Assembly (NCBI GenBank): GCA_001689485.1
Contig: LUJQ01000027.1
Span: 1-33,762, forward strand
Direction of reading: 5' to 3'
DNA from: Bacteroidales bacterium M6
GTDB taxonomy: Bacteria > Bacteroidota > Bacteroidia > Bacteroidales > Muribaculaceae
DNA length: 33,762 nt
Numbering within the stretch: position 1 is the first letter of the stretch; each line of letters starts with the position of its first letter. The notes under the pieces were generated by a model. That model ran no database searches. It was given only the letters and a program-made list of their open reading frames with translations, and was not told the DNA's origin. Shown here one piece after another: positions 1 through 7,574 of the stretch. The position numbers and the translations under genes were made by a program.

Positions 1-87
1 ACAACATACAATCAGCTCACCTCCTTCGAGAGCCAGCGCCGGCTCCGGGGCCGCGAGCTGTTAATCTCAATATCTCTCAGAAAATGA
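1..87 (+). CDS. C-terminal tail of a gene cut by the window edge (possible outer-membrane protein)
   Basis: Frame 1 is open from base 1 and ends with TGA at 85-87, giving 28 residues that end in GRELLISISLRK. The stop overlaps the ATG of the next gene in an ATGA arrangement, which suggests translational coupling and supports this as a real coding tail. Alternating hydrophobic residues close to the C terminus resemble the last strand of an outer-membrane beta barrel, and such proteins often neighbour GLPGLI genes. Too little is present to identify the family; the barrel reading is an inference. Confidence 0.4.
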   Translation, partial: TTYNQLTSFESQRRLRGRELLISISLRK

Positions 88-929
88 ACAGACTATTAAC
101 GTTAATAATAGTGTGCTTTGTGTCGATAGCTGTAATGGCTCAGAAAGCACAAATAATGGTCGGATATGAATACCACTTTTTCGACCCAAGAGGTATCGAG
201 AAAAGACAGGATTTCATACTTCTTGCTGGACAGGATTGTTCGAAGTTTTACAATAGCCATACACAATGGCTTGACTCAACACGGTGCACCAACGAGGGGG
301 AACAATGGTATGTTCAGCAAGGGTTGGTAATGATGGGTGAGCTTATGCAGAAATCCAGAGAAGAGCGAGAGGCGATTCTAAACAGTTCACCTGTTGGTCG
401 GCCTGCAGATCTTTATGTTGTTAGGGATAAAGACAAGTTCAATGTCTGGGATATGGTTTATCATGAATACCGTAAATACACAGAACCAATTGAGGATAGG
501 GAATGGACTATTGTTGATGACACCACAAAGACTATATTAGGTTATGACTGCATTATGGCGACGGCCAATTATCATGGCCGTAATTGGAATGCCTGGTTCA
601 CTCCAGAAGTACCAATGAACACCGGGCCATGGAAATTGCTTGGATTGCCCGGCCTGATATTAGAGGCTGTTGACAGTACAGGTCAACATCATTTCACAGC
701 CAATGGAATTCAATCAGTCAATATGCCTATTGCCAAAGTTTATGAACCATATTCTTATGAGAAGACAACAAGAAGGGAGTTTCTGAAACTTTGTCGATAT
801 AGATATGATAATTTTCAGGGCATGAGCGATATGCACTTTGGTGGCAACGGGCCGCGTCATTCTCAGGAAAAAATTGATTACGAAAGTGGGAAAGATGGTT
901 TTGATTTACTTGAAACAGATTACAAATAA
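84..929 (+). CDS. GLPGLI family secreted protein (first of a tandem pair)
   Basis: This 281-residue protein has an N-terminal signal peptide (hydrophobic residues about 4-18, then MAQ) and the diagnostic GLPGLI motif near residues 193-198, inside a segment containing PWKLLGLPGLILEA. It belongs to the Bacteroidetes GLPGLI family (TIGR01200), whose molecular function is unknown; members are exported and often sit beside TonB-dependent or barrel proteins. The start at 84 overlaps the stop of the upstream gene by ATGA, and the next gene, a paralogue, begins 4 nt after this stop, so the three are probably one transcript. The gene is clearly more AT-rich than genes after about 2.8 kb, which may reflect transfer or weak constraint. 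Family assignment is firm; function is not known. Confidence 0.9.
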   Translation: MNRLLTLIIVCFVSIAVMAQKAQIMVGYEYHFFDPRGIEKRQDFILLAGQDCSKFYNSHTQWLDSTRCTNEGEQWYVQQGLVMMGELMQKSREEREAILNSSPVGRPADLYVVRDKDKFNVWDMVYHEYRKYTEPIEDREWTIVDDTTKTILGYDCIMATANYHGRNWNAWFTPEVPMNTGPWKLLGLPGLILEAVDSTGQHHFTANGIQSVNMPIAKVYEPYSYEKTTRREFLKLCRYRYDNFQGMSDMHFGGNGPRHSQEKIDYESGKDGFDLLETDYK

Positions 930-933
930 CATT

Positions 934-1773
934 ATGAAACAAATATTCACATCAATCATCATGTGCTTTGCGGCGATGGCTGCAATGGCGCAGAACAACG
1001 TGGCAGTAGAATATGATGTCACGACCCGCGATTCTGATTCCGGCAAGGCATATACTCAAAAAATGGCACTTGTTGCAAGTCCGGAAAAGTCGCTTTATTT
1101 TGACAAAATGAGTCTATATGTAGACTCTTGTGAATCCACGCCTGAGGGGAAAGCAAAACTTCGCGAAATCCAGATGAAAGCATGGCGCGTTGTCCAGCCT
1201 GACGGAACCGTCACATACGATGGTCGCAAACTCGGACTTGCGCCGGAAAAGAAGGAATTTCTATATGTCTCGAAAGATTCCGAACAAGGAAAGATGTCAG
1301 TTTATGACTTTAAGGCAGGCGAACTGTGGCGTTATGAAGAACCCATGTCTGAAATGAAGTGGACAGTAATTGAAGATTCCACAAAGAATATACTTGGTTT
1401 TGAATGTGTAATGGCACAAACCAACTATCATGGCAGAATCTGGAAAGCTTGGTTCTCACCGGAAATCCCGGTACATGACGGGCCTTGGAAACTTCACGGT
1501 CTGCCGGGAATGATTCTAAGCGCCGATGGCGGTGATGGCTTTATAATAGAGGCAAAAGAAATAGGCTATACCAAACAAGCAATTCCTTCGGTCTATTCAA
1601 TAAAAGATTACACCAAAGGAGAACGAAAGCAGATTCTCGCCGACCATGAGCACTATGAAAACAATTTTGAGAGCATGATGGCGGCACAAGGCATAAAAAT
1701 GAATGCCGATGGTACTCCTGCAAATCTTCCGAAATATGACCGCCAGCGACAAGCATGGGAAACTGATTATTGA
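934..1773 (+). CDS. GLPGLI family secreted protein (second of a tandem pair)
   Basis: This is a 279-residue paralogue of the preceding protein. I chose ATG at 934 because it gives a clean signal peptide (MKQIFTSIIMCFAAMAAMAQ); an in-frame ATG at 838 lies deep within the upstream gene. The family motif reads GLPGMIL here. The blocks WTVIEDSTKNILGFECVMA and NYHGRIWKAWFSPEIP align closely with WTIVDDTTKTILGYDCIMA and NYHGRNWNAWFTPEVP of the first protein, so the pair arose by duplication. The spacing of 4 nt implies co-transcription. It is presumably periplasmic or outer-membrane associated, with unknown function. Confidence 0.9.
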   Translation: MKQIFTSIIMCFAAMAAMAQNNVAVEYDVTTRDSDSGKAYTQKMALVASPEKSLYFDKMSLYVDSCESTPEGKAKLREIQMKAWRVVQPDGTVTYDGRKLGLAPEKKEFLYVSKDSEQGKMSVYDFKAGELWRYEEPMSEMKWTVIEDSTKNILGFECVMAQTNYHGRIWKAWFSPEIPVHDGPWKLHGLPGMILSADGGDGFIIEAKEIGYTKQAIPSVYSIKDYTKGERKQILADHEHYENNFESMMAAQGIKMNADGTPANLPKYDRQRQAWETDY

Positions 1774-1795
1774 TAATATCCCGACAAACAACGAG

Positions 1796-2365
1796 ATGAC
1801 CCCGAAAAATATTTTGAAAATATCATCACGGGCAGAATTCCGTAAATGGCTGACTGATAACCACACTGCCGAAAAGGAATGCTGGATTGCAGTAAAACGC
1901 GGGAAAACCCCTCCTACCGGCATGCTGTGGTATCTGGATGCCGTGGAAGAGGCATTGTGCTTCGGATGGATTGATTCCACTGTAAAAAAAGTTGACGGGG
2001 TGACGCTGCAACGGTTCGGACGACGTCAGAAAAGCAGCTGCTGGACAGAATTGAACAAGGAGCGTTGCCGAAGGCTGGAAGCACTAGGGTTGATGACAGC
2101 CAATGGCCGTGCGGCCTGTCCCGACCTGTATGCCGAAATGGAAATCGATGCGGATATACTCCAGGCATTCAAATCCAACCCTCAGGCATGGCTAAATTTC
2201 AACACATTCCCCAAACTATACCAAAGGGTCAGGATTGACAACATACAACGCAACAAAGCTTCAACAGAGCTGTTTGCCAACAGGCTAAACAAATTAATCG
2301 AAGCGAGCGAGCGCGGGGAGATGATCGGCGACTGGCATGACAACGGAAGGCTCCTTGACTACTAA
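1796..2365 (+). CDS. YdeI/OmdA family protein
   Basis: This 189-residue protein matches the YdeI/OmpD-associated (bacteriocin-protection) family. Visible hallmarks are FRKWLTDNHTAEKECWIAVK near the N terminus, then AVEEALCFGWIDS and LQRFGRRQKSSCWTELN. No signal peptide is present, so it is probably cytosolic. In-frame ATGs at 1703 and 1736 lie inside the preceding gene, so ATG at 1796, 22 nt after that gene's stop, is the better start. The family name comes from weak genetic links to antimicrobial-peptide resistance, and the biochemical role is unknown. It is probably the last gene of the GLPGLI transcript. Confidence 0.82.
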   Translation: MTPKNILKISSRAEFRKWLTDNHTAEKECWIAVKRGKTPPTGMLWYLDAVEEALCFGWIDSTVKKVDGVTLQRFGRRQKSSCWTELNKERCRRLEALGLMTANGRAACPDLYAEMEIDADILQAFKSNPQAWLNFNTFPKLYQRVRIDNIQRNKASTELFANRLNKLIEASERGEMIGDWHDNGRLLDY

Positions 2366-2490
2366 ACCTTTGCATTAATCATTTCCATCCTGACTGCTCC
2401 ACTTCAACACAATCCTACGCCCATATCCCCTCCCCTGCATGGATTGCCACCCGCCTCCGACCATTCCAAGCCAATTTAAAAACCTCTGAT

Positions 2491-2544
2491 ACAACACAAG
2501 AAAGGCGTTAAGATTACTGAATCTTAACGCCTTTCTTGTGTTGT
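2491..2544 (-). terminator. 24-bp perfect hairpin at the 3' end of tRNA-Gln
   Basis: Bases 2491-2514 are the exact reverse complement of 2521-2544, with a 6-nt loop. On the minus strand the stem begins inside the last four bases of the tRNA acceptor and runs directly downstream of it; a short T run (GGTTTTTAAATT) follows about 5 nt after the stem. It most likely terminates tRNA transcription. A perfect 24-bp stem sharing bases with the mature tRNA is longer than usual. The rest of 2366-2490 shows nothing recognisable. Confidence 0.6.
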
Positions 2545-2611
2545 CTTACCAGGATTCGAACCTAGACAGGCAGAACCAAAAACTGCAGTGCTACCATTAC
2601 ACCATAAGACA
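2541..2611 (-). tRNA. tRNA-Gln (anticodon TTG)
   Basis: On the minus strand the acceptor arms TGTCTTA (2605-2611) and TAAGACA (2542-2548) pair fully, with discriminator A at 2541. The D arm is GTGT...GCAC, and the anticodon stem GCAG/CTGC encloses a loop with TTG at positions 34-36. The T arm is CTAGG-TTCGAAT-CCTGG. Length is 71 nt without an encoded CCA. Position 31-39 is a T-T mismatch, which is tolerated in glutamine tRNAs. A good promoter lies 75 nt upstream. Confidence 0.93.
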
Positions 2612-2686
2612 ATCCTATATGCCCAAGCCTTGCGGATAAGCGTTGGCGGGATGCCTCTGCATCATGCCCCGTAGCCTAAAGCGATG

Positions 2687-2718
2687 CAAAGGTATGAAAA
2701 TAAATCGGCACGCGCAAA
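2687..2718 (-). promoter_or_regulatory. Bacteroidetes promoter for tRNA-Gln
   Basis: On the minus strand TTTG (2715-2718), a 20-nt spacer and TACCTTTG (2687-2694) match the -33/-7 consensus. Transcription would start near 2680 and run into tRNA-Gln. The -33 box lies in the loop of the hairpin at 2693-2742, and the -7 box overlaps the foot of its stem. Confidence 0.65.
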
Positions 2719-2742
2719 TATGCGTGCCGATTTATTTTCATA
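2693..2742 (-). terminator. Hairpin terminator after the POT transporter gene
   Basis: A 21-bp stem (2693-2713 with 2722-2742) has a GC core, CGGCACGC/GCGTGCCG, flanked by A-rich and T-rich arms, so it could work in both directions. It lies about 80 bases past the transporter stop and should end the M28-sufE-POT transcript. Confidence 0.65.
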
Positions 2743-2823
2743 TTAGAAATTTTTATGCGTTTTAGGCGGGAAAAGCCTCCATTGTGATGACATCTACAAT
2801 TGGAAGAAATCCTATGGCCGGTA

Positions 2824-4347
2824 TCACTTGGTGACGCGTTCAAGCCATTTGAGCATGCCGAGCATCGCACCCATGGAGATGAGGCATACTACCAGGAATA
2901 CCACCCAGGCAACCCATATCGGGCACTTGTTGTAAATCAGCGGACCGATCCACAGCAGGAGGTTACCAAGGGCGGTGGCGGTGAGCCAAAGACCCTGGCA
3001 GAGACCTTGCAGATTCTTCGGGGCAACTTTTGACACGAACGAGAGGCCGAGGGGCGAGATAAACAGCTCGGCAACCGTCATAAAGAAATAGTAGAGGATA
3101 AGCACCCACCAACCGGCTTTTACAACGGTTACACCGGATGCCATGAGTTCGCGGAATTCTGTACCCGAAGGATAATCCATAACCATCGAGAAGATTGTCA
3201 GGAACAGATATGCCACACCGGCCAGCCCCATACCGATAGCGATTTTCTTAGGGGTGGAAATCTCGCGGCCGCGACGGCTCAACGAAGAGAAAAGCAGCAT
3301 AATCAACGGGGTGAGCACAATCACAAAGAACGGGTTGACAGCCTGCCATATCTCAGGAGCCACAGCCGACGTGTCAACGAAGTCGCGTGCAAAGAGCGAC
3401 ATAGAGGTGCCGTTCTGATGGAACGAGAACCAAAAGAAGATTGCGATGCCGAGCACTGCGAAAAGAGCATACATGCGCTGGCGGATTTCCTTGGCCATGG
3501 CGCGTTTCTCTTCGGGAGTATAGCTTACGGTTTCCTCTTTCACTTTCTTCGAGGGGGTTGGCAGCCCCTTCTTTGTCGACACGAAAATGATAATCGAAAT
3601 AACCATTGCGGCAACAGATGCAAAGAACGAGTAGTGGATACCGGTGTTAAACACATTCAGGTATTCGCTGCAGAACTCCTGCATGGCCTGCACGCCGTTA
3701 TATCCCACGGCGGTTGCCAGTGCGTAAAGCTGGTTGATATTCTCGTTGGTCATCGAATCCGACACGCTCAGGAACTGGTGGCACATAGCCGGGAACGACG
3801 CATTATAGACCATGCCGTTGACATCAAGCCACCAGCTGCGAAGCATAGGGGCGATGAACGGGGCAATCAGGCCGCCGATATTGATGAACACATAGAAAAT
3901 CTGGAAGCCTGAATCGCGTTGTGCCGCATAACGGGGATTGTCATACAGCTGCCCGACGATGGCCTGAAGGTTCCCTTTGAACAAACCGTTACCAAACGCG
4001 ATGAAAAACAACGCGGCACAAGTCAGCGTAAGCAGCCAAGTGTGGTTTTCCTGGGTAGCGAAAATCGGGAATGCCAGCACCACATAGCCCAGGGTCATAA
4101 TCACGAGCCCCCAGATAATGGTTGATTTGTAGTTCTGGGTCTTGTCGGCAATAAGGCCGCCAACAAGGCTTAGCACATAGATACCGGCATAGAAGAATGA
4201 ATAGATCAGCGTACTCGTCTCCTCCGAAAGCCCGAATTTCGAGCAAAGGAAGAGTACCAGCACCGCGTTCATGATGTAGTAACCGAAGCGTTCGCCCATG
4301 TTACTGAGGGCTGCTGGAATCAGCCCTTTGGGTTGGTTCTTGAACAT
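2824..4347 (-). CDS. POT family proton-coupled peptide transporter
   Basis: This 507-residue major-facilitator protein imports di- and tripeptides with protons across the inner membrane. The POT signature is in the first helix: residues 18-24 read GERFGYY, matching the ExxERFxYY-type motif. Hydrophobic helices are spread along the whole length, with a charged central loop near residues 270-300 (KKGLPTPSKKVKEE) and WFSFHQNGTSMSLFARDF in the second half. Length is normal for bacterial POT proteins. It ends the minus-strand operon with sufE 50 nt upstream and the M28 lipoprotein before that. Pairing with a periplasmic peptidase-fold protein fits peptide use, although the M28 protein may be a cyclase rather than a protease. 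Confidence 0.93.
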   Translation of the reverse strand: MFKNQPKGLIPAALSNMGERFGYYIMNAVLVLFLCSKFGLSEETSTLIYSFFYAGIYVLSLVGGLIADKTQNYKSTIIWGLVIMTLGYVVLAFPIFATQENHTWLLTLTCAALFFIAFGNGLFKGNLQAIVGQLYDNPRYAAQRDSGFQIFYVFINIGGLIAPFIAPMLRSWWLDVNGMVYNASFPAMCHQFLSVSDSMTNENINQLYALATAVGYNGVQAMQEFCSEYLNVFNTGIHYSFFASVAAMVISIIIFVSTKKGLPTPSKKVKEETVSYTPEEKRAMAKEIRQRMYALFAVLGIAIFFWFSFHQNGTSMSLFARDFVDTSAVAPEIWQAVNPFFVIVLTPLIMLLFSSLSRRGREISTPKKIAIGMGLAGVAYLFLTIFSMVMDYPSGTEFRELMASGVTVVKAGWWVLILYYFFMTVAELFISPLGLSFVSKVAPKNLQGLCQGLWLTATALGNLLLWIGPLIYNKCPIWVAWVVFLVVCLISMGAMLGMLKWLERVTK

Positions 4348-4397
4348 TATTCGAGGTATTGGTTTAGGGTTAATATTTCTTATTCAAAAGCGGGGAA

Positions 4398-4832
4398 TCA
4401 GTCGGCCTTGTTGAGAAGTTCGTTGAAGGCCAGCGCATACATCCTTATCTGTTTAACCATGGCAAGCAGCCCGTTAGAACGTGTTGGCGAAAGGTGTTCC
4501 GACAGCCCTATACGATCGATGAAATACAGGTCGGCGTCAAGAATCTCGCGCGGCGTATGCCCCGAAAGCACATCAATCAGCATCGAGATAATCCCTTTAA
4601 CTATTATAGCGTCGGAATCGGCGGTAAAACCGACCTTTCCGTCATCGGAAAGCTCTGCATTAAGCCATACACGGCTCTGGCACCCCTCGATAAGGTGTTC
4701 CGGGGTTTTATACTGCTCGTCAATAGGTGGAAGCGAATTGCCCAAATCAATGATATAGGCATATCGGTCCATCCAGTCGTCGAGTTCCGACATCTCGGCA
4801 ATTATCTCATCCTGTTTATCGTTAATGGTCAT
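4398..4832 (-). CDS. sufE: SufE family sulfur-acceptor protein
   Basis: This 144-residue cytosolic protein accepts persulfide sulfur from the cysteine desulfurase SufS and passes it to the SufBCD scaffold for Fe-S cluster assembly. The acceptor cysteine is residue 51 in IEGCQSRVW, the same position as Cys51 of E. coli SufE. The segment around GIISMLIDVLSGHTP and the C-terminal helix NGLLAMVKQIRMYA are typical of the family. Length is normal. It stands apart from other suf genes, between the M28 lipoprotein (44 nt upstream) and the POT transporter, which is a common arrangement for sufE in this phylum. Co-transcription with both is likely. Confidence 0.93.
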   Translation of the reverse strand: MTINDKQDEIIAEMSELDDWMDRYAYIIDLGNSLPPIDEQYKTPEHLIEGCQSRVWLNAELSDDGKVGFTADSDAIIVKGIISMLIDVLSGHTPREILDADLYFIDRIGLSEHLSPTRSNGLLAMVKQIRMYALAFNELLNKAD

Positions 4833-4876
4833 GAATGCTTTAAGTTATAAGTTATTGCTGCAAGCTGCAAAATATA

Positions 4877-5857
4877 TTACCTGGTTATAGTGTTGAGCAC
4901 CACCTGCGTCACGGCCTTCAATGTGCCACGGTCTATGCCGCCGAGATTGTCGGCCGACGTATGCCACGTGGGGTTGAACGACCCTGTGTGCGGATGCATG
5001 CTTTCGATTATATCTATACATGGAATCCCGGCACGATTTACGAACAGGTGATCGTCGACCACCGCCCCGCCTACGCTGTTGACAAAACGGTCGCCAAAGC
5101 CCGATTCCCGTGCCACAGCCCATACGCGGTCAACAACACCCGGGGCAAGCTGGTGCGAGAAATATTCCCTGTGAAAACGGGCATCCTGACCACCTACCAT
5201 ATCCAGCAGAATCCCATATTGCGGGCGGTTGCTTGCAGTGTAAGGCATCTGCTTAACCCATTCCTGGGTTCCAAGGCACCATGTCGACTCGCTGTCGGCC
5301 CCGTCGCTGGTGCCGGAATCCTCCATGTCGACAAAAAGCAGGTCGACACCGAGCGAATCGGGCAATGCCCGCCCAAGCAGGCGTGCCGCTTCGAGAAGCA
5401 CAGCCACCCCGCTGGCACCATCGTTAGCCCCGTCGACAGGGCGTATGCGTTCTTCCGCAACCGGGTCGTTATCAGCCCAGGGACGCGTGTCATAATGTGC
5501 TATAAGCAACACACGCTTGCCGGCACCGGGGTTGACGCACCCCATTATGTTGCGTGCCATATGCCGGTCACCTTTAAAGGTTTCCACCTCAGCCAGCTGC
5601 ACCGCCACGGAGTCAATCCCTGATGCTTTCAAGCGATTTAAAATCAGATCCCCGCACAGGCGGTGGGCATCCGACCCAGGCACCCTGGGGCCGAGTTCCA
5701 CCTGGTCGGAAACATATTTAAAAAGGGAATCGGCATCTGCCGCAAAACGGGTTGTCGCGGTATCTGCCGCCTGCGTGCTTTCGCCACGCTGCCCCTTGGC
5801 ACCGGAGCATCCGGCAATAATACAGGCCGCAACCAATATCCCGATTAAATTTTTCAT
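4877..5857 (-). CDS. M28-fold lipoprotein, probable glutaminyl-peptide cyclotransferase
   Basis: This 326-residue protein starts at ATG 5857, which gives a lipoprotein signal (MKNLIGILVAACIIAGC) with lipobox cysteine 17. An in-frame ATG at 5902 would add 15 residues before the signal and lies upstream of the promoter. The M28 fold is clear: AHYDTRPWADND, GANDGASGVAVLLEAARLL, LLFVDMEDSG, LLDMVGG, VVDDHLFVN and a late WHTSADN. The combination of one Asp, one Glu and the late His as zinc ligands, plus DDH, resembles type II glutaminyl cyclases of Bacteroidetes, which turn N-terminal Gln of exported proteins into pyroglutamate. An aminopeptidase is the alternative. It heads the operon with sufE and the POT transporter. 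Confidence 0.85.
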   Translation of the reverse strand: MKNLIGILVAACIIAGCSGAKGQRGESTQAADTATTRFAADADSLFKYVSDQVELGPRVPGSDAHRLCGDLILNRLKASGIDSVAVQLAEVETFKGDRHMARNIMGCVNPGAGKRVLLIAHYDTRPWADNDPVAEERIRPVDGANDGASGVAVLLEAARLLGRALPDSLGVDLLFVDMEDSGTSDGADSESTWCLGTQEWVKQMPYTASNRPQYGILLDMVGGQDARFHREYFSHQLAPGVVDRVWAVARESGFGDRFVNSVGGAVVDDHLFVNRAGIPCIDIIESMHPHTGSFNPTWHTSADNLGGIDRGTLKAVTQVVLNTITR

Positions 5858-5861
5858 ATCA

Positions 5862-5893
5862 CAAAAGTAGGCTTTTGCCCCCTTATCTCCAAA
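5862..5893 (-). promoter_or_regulatory. Promoter of the M28-sufE-POT operon, apparently leaderless
   Basis: On the minus strand TTTG (5890-5893), a 20-nt spacer and TACTTTTG (5862-5869) match the consensus fully. The -7 box ends only 4 nt before the chosen ATG (5857-5855), so the first transcribed base should fall at or very near the start codon. Confidence 0.7.
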
Positions 5894-5988
5894 TTTTTCC
5901 AAATGCCAATCATAAGTAGTCTGAAAATTTCATCCAACCTGCCGTGACATACAATACCTTCCGACCAGCCACAGCACCTACCCACGCA

Positions 5989-6663
5989 TCAGTCAAGCAG
6001 GTCGGGACGCAGGCGGCGTGTGCGCTCCAGCGCCTGTTCATGACGCCAGGCGGCTATGTTGGCCTCATGCCCTGAAAGGAGTATATCGGGAACGCGCCAC
6101 CCCTTATATTCGGCGGGACGTGTATAATCCGGAGCGGCCAGGAGCCTGTCCTGAAACGAATCGGAAAGGGCGCTCTGTTCATCACCGATAGCACCGGGGA
6201 TAAGGCGCACCAACGCATCCGAAATGATTATGGCAGGCATCTCGCCGCCGGTAAGCACATAATCGCCGATTGAAATTTCCTTTGTGATAAGATGCTCGCG
6301 CACACGGTAATCCACCCCCTTGTAATGTCCGCAGAGAATTATGATGTTATCAAGCATCGACATGCGGTTAGCCATAGGCTGGTCGAACCGCTCCCCGTCG
6401 GGCGAGGTGAAAATCACCTCGTCATAATCACGTTCGGATTTAAGTGCGGAGATACAACGGTCGATTGGCTCAACCTGCATCACCATCCCGGCCTCCCCGC
6501 CGAAAGGATAATCATCCACCTTCCGGTGCTTGTTGGTAGTGTAGTCACGCAGATTATGCACATGGAACTCCACCAGCCCCTTTTTTTGTGCCCGTTGCAA
6601 AATCGAGCATCCCAGCGGGGACTCGAACATTTCTGGAAGTACGGTTATGATGTCGATACGCAT
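5989..6663 (-). CDS. trmD: tRNA (guanine-N1)-methyltransferase TrmD
   Basis: This 224-residue cytosolic enzyme methylates N1 of G37 next to the anticodon, using S-adenosylmethionine, and prevents +1 frameshifting; it is normally essential. SPOUT-knot motifs are intact: GHYKGVDYR at 112-120 and ISIGDYVLTGGE at 130-141, followed by LAAPDYTRPAEYKG. Length is standard for the family. It is the last gene of a minus-strand set, 57 nt after the AsnA-like gene, and not in the usual rpsP-rimM-trmD-rplS order of many bacteria, which is normal for Bacteroidetes. Confidence 0.97.
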   Translation of the reverse strand: MRIDIITVLPEMFESPLGCSILQRAQKKGLVEFHVHNLRDYTTNKHRKVDDYPFGGEAGMVMQVEPIDRCISALKSERDYDEVIFTSPDGERFDQPMANRMSMLDNIIILCGHYKGVDYRVREHLITKEISIGDYVLTGGEMPAIIISDALVRLIPGAIGDEQSALSDSFQDRLLAAPDYTRPAEYKGWRVPDILLSGHEANIAAWRHEQALERTRRLRPDLLD

Positions 6664-6720
6664 TGTTGTTATTATTAAGAGGTTGTGAGGTTTGCTTGAA
6701 GTTTATACAAAATCGTTCCA

Positions 6721-7563
6721 TCAGCCCAGTATGCGGTCCTGGTGCAGCAGCTGCAAAGCAATATAATCCCGGAAAAGGTTGCCCCCCAGCGAACGCTTTG
6801 CAACAACGTCGGCATCCCATATAGCCATATCGGCGATGCGCAACGGCCTTTTGAGGATACGGTTCCACACCCATATCTCCCCTTCCAGCTCCCTCCCTTC
6901 GGTTCCACGCATCAGAAACAGCGCCGCGCAATGGTGTCCTTCGGGAGAACGACGGTCGGAACGGTCGGATGAATCAGGATGCAGATACTCATAAACACGC
7001 CGTTCGGGCGTATATTCCGGGAAACTGCGTTCAAGGTCGGCCTCATCAACCGTGTCAAGTGTTTTCTGCAAAGTTGCGGAAAGATGCGGGAACTTGTCGA
7101 GTATCATCTTTTCCGCATCCACCAGCAACGAGTAAATCCGCTCCGCTGCCGAAACCAGCCCTTGCCTGTCGGCATTATCAGGTTTGGCCACCTGCTGCCA
7201 CGCCCATGCTGTGATATGCGGCGACGACACGGCATTGCAGGGCATCGACGGGCGGATTGCATTCATCACCGTGTACACACCGAATCCCGGGGCGATGTCA
7301 TAGCGTGACAGCTGCCCCCGAAGCCACACATCGAGCGAACCGACAATTTCCACCTCCCCGCTCATTGACGGTAGCGTGATTCTTACGCCAGGATTACGGC
7401 TGTCAAGCAACGGCGACCCTACAGGCAGGAACAGCGGCGCCGACACACGGCGCAACGAAAATTCGTCAATCAGCTTCGGCTCGATAAAACGCTTGATTTC
7501 CGACAGGGCGATTTCAGCGGTTTCACGCAGAAGCCTCGGTTTGAAATTCACATTATATCCCAC
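6721..7563 (-). CDS. AsnA-like (aspartate-ammonia ligase fold) protein, probably catalytically inactive
   Basis: This 280-residue protein aligns with asparagine synthetase AsnA along most of its length; for example SLDVWLRGQLSRYDIAPG and YTVMNAIRPS match E. coli SLAKWKRQTLGQHDFSAG and YTHMKALRPD, and GEIWVWNRIL matches GDILVWNPVL. By eye against the E. coli protein from memory, Asp46 (here D54) and Arg100 (R104) are kept, but Lys77 becomes L81, Gln116 becomes A119 and Asp118 becomes A121. The protein stops where the class II motif 3 (GGGIGQSR, needed for ATP) should begin, and no continuation is found downstream in other frames. GTG at 7563, 11 nt after the upstream stop, is the first usable start. 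It may be a non-catalytic paralogue with a binding role; that is inference. Its operon partners are a barrel protein and trmD. Confidence 0.78.
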   Translation of the reverse strand: MGYNVNFKPRLLRETAEIALSEIKRFIEPKLIDEFSLRRVSAPLFLPVGSPLLDSRNPGVRITLPSMSGEVEIVGSLDVWLRGQLSRYDIAPGFGVYTVMNAIRPSMPCNAVSSPHITAWAWQQVAKPDNADRQGLVSAAERIYSLLVDAEKMILDKFPHLSATLQKTLDTVDEADLERSFPEYTPERRVYEYLHPDSSDRSDRRSPEGHHCAALFLMRGTEGRELEGEIWVWNRILKRPLRIADMAIWDADVVAKRSLGGNLFRDYIALQLLHQDRILG

Positions 7564-7574
7564 TCCGTCACTGT

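Noticed and set aside
3418..3912. Plus-strand open frame of 164 codons within the transporter region
   Set aside because: It is antisense to the POT transporter gene, and the His-rich product has no recognisable fold.
4961..5623. Open frame of 220 codons on the + strand
   Set aside because: It is antisense to the M28-family gene, whose catalytic motifs are intact; no family features are visible in the antisense product.
6664..6720. Frameshifted continuation of the AsnA-like protein into the gap before trmD
   Set aside because: Translation of the gap in all minus-strand frames gives no GGGIGQSR-like motif, so the protein seems naturally short.
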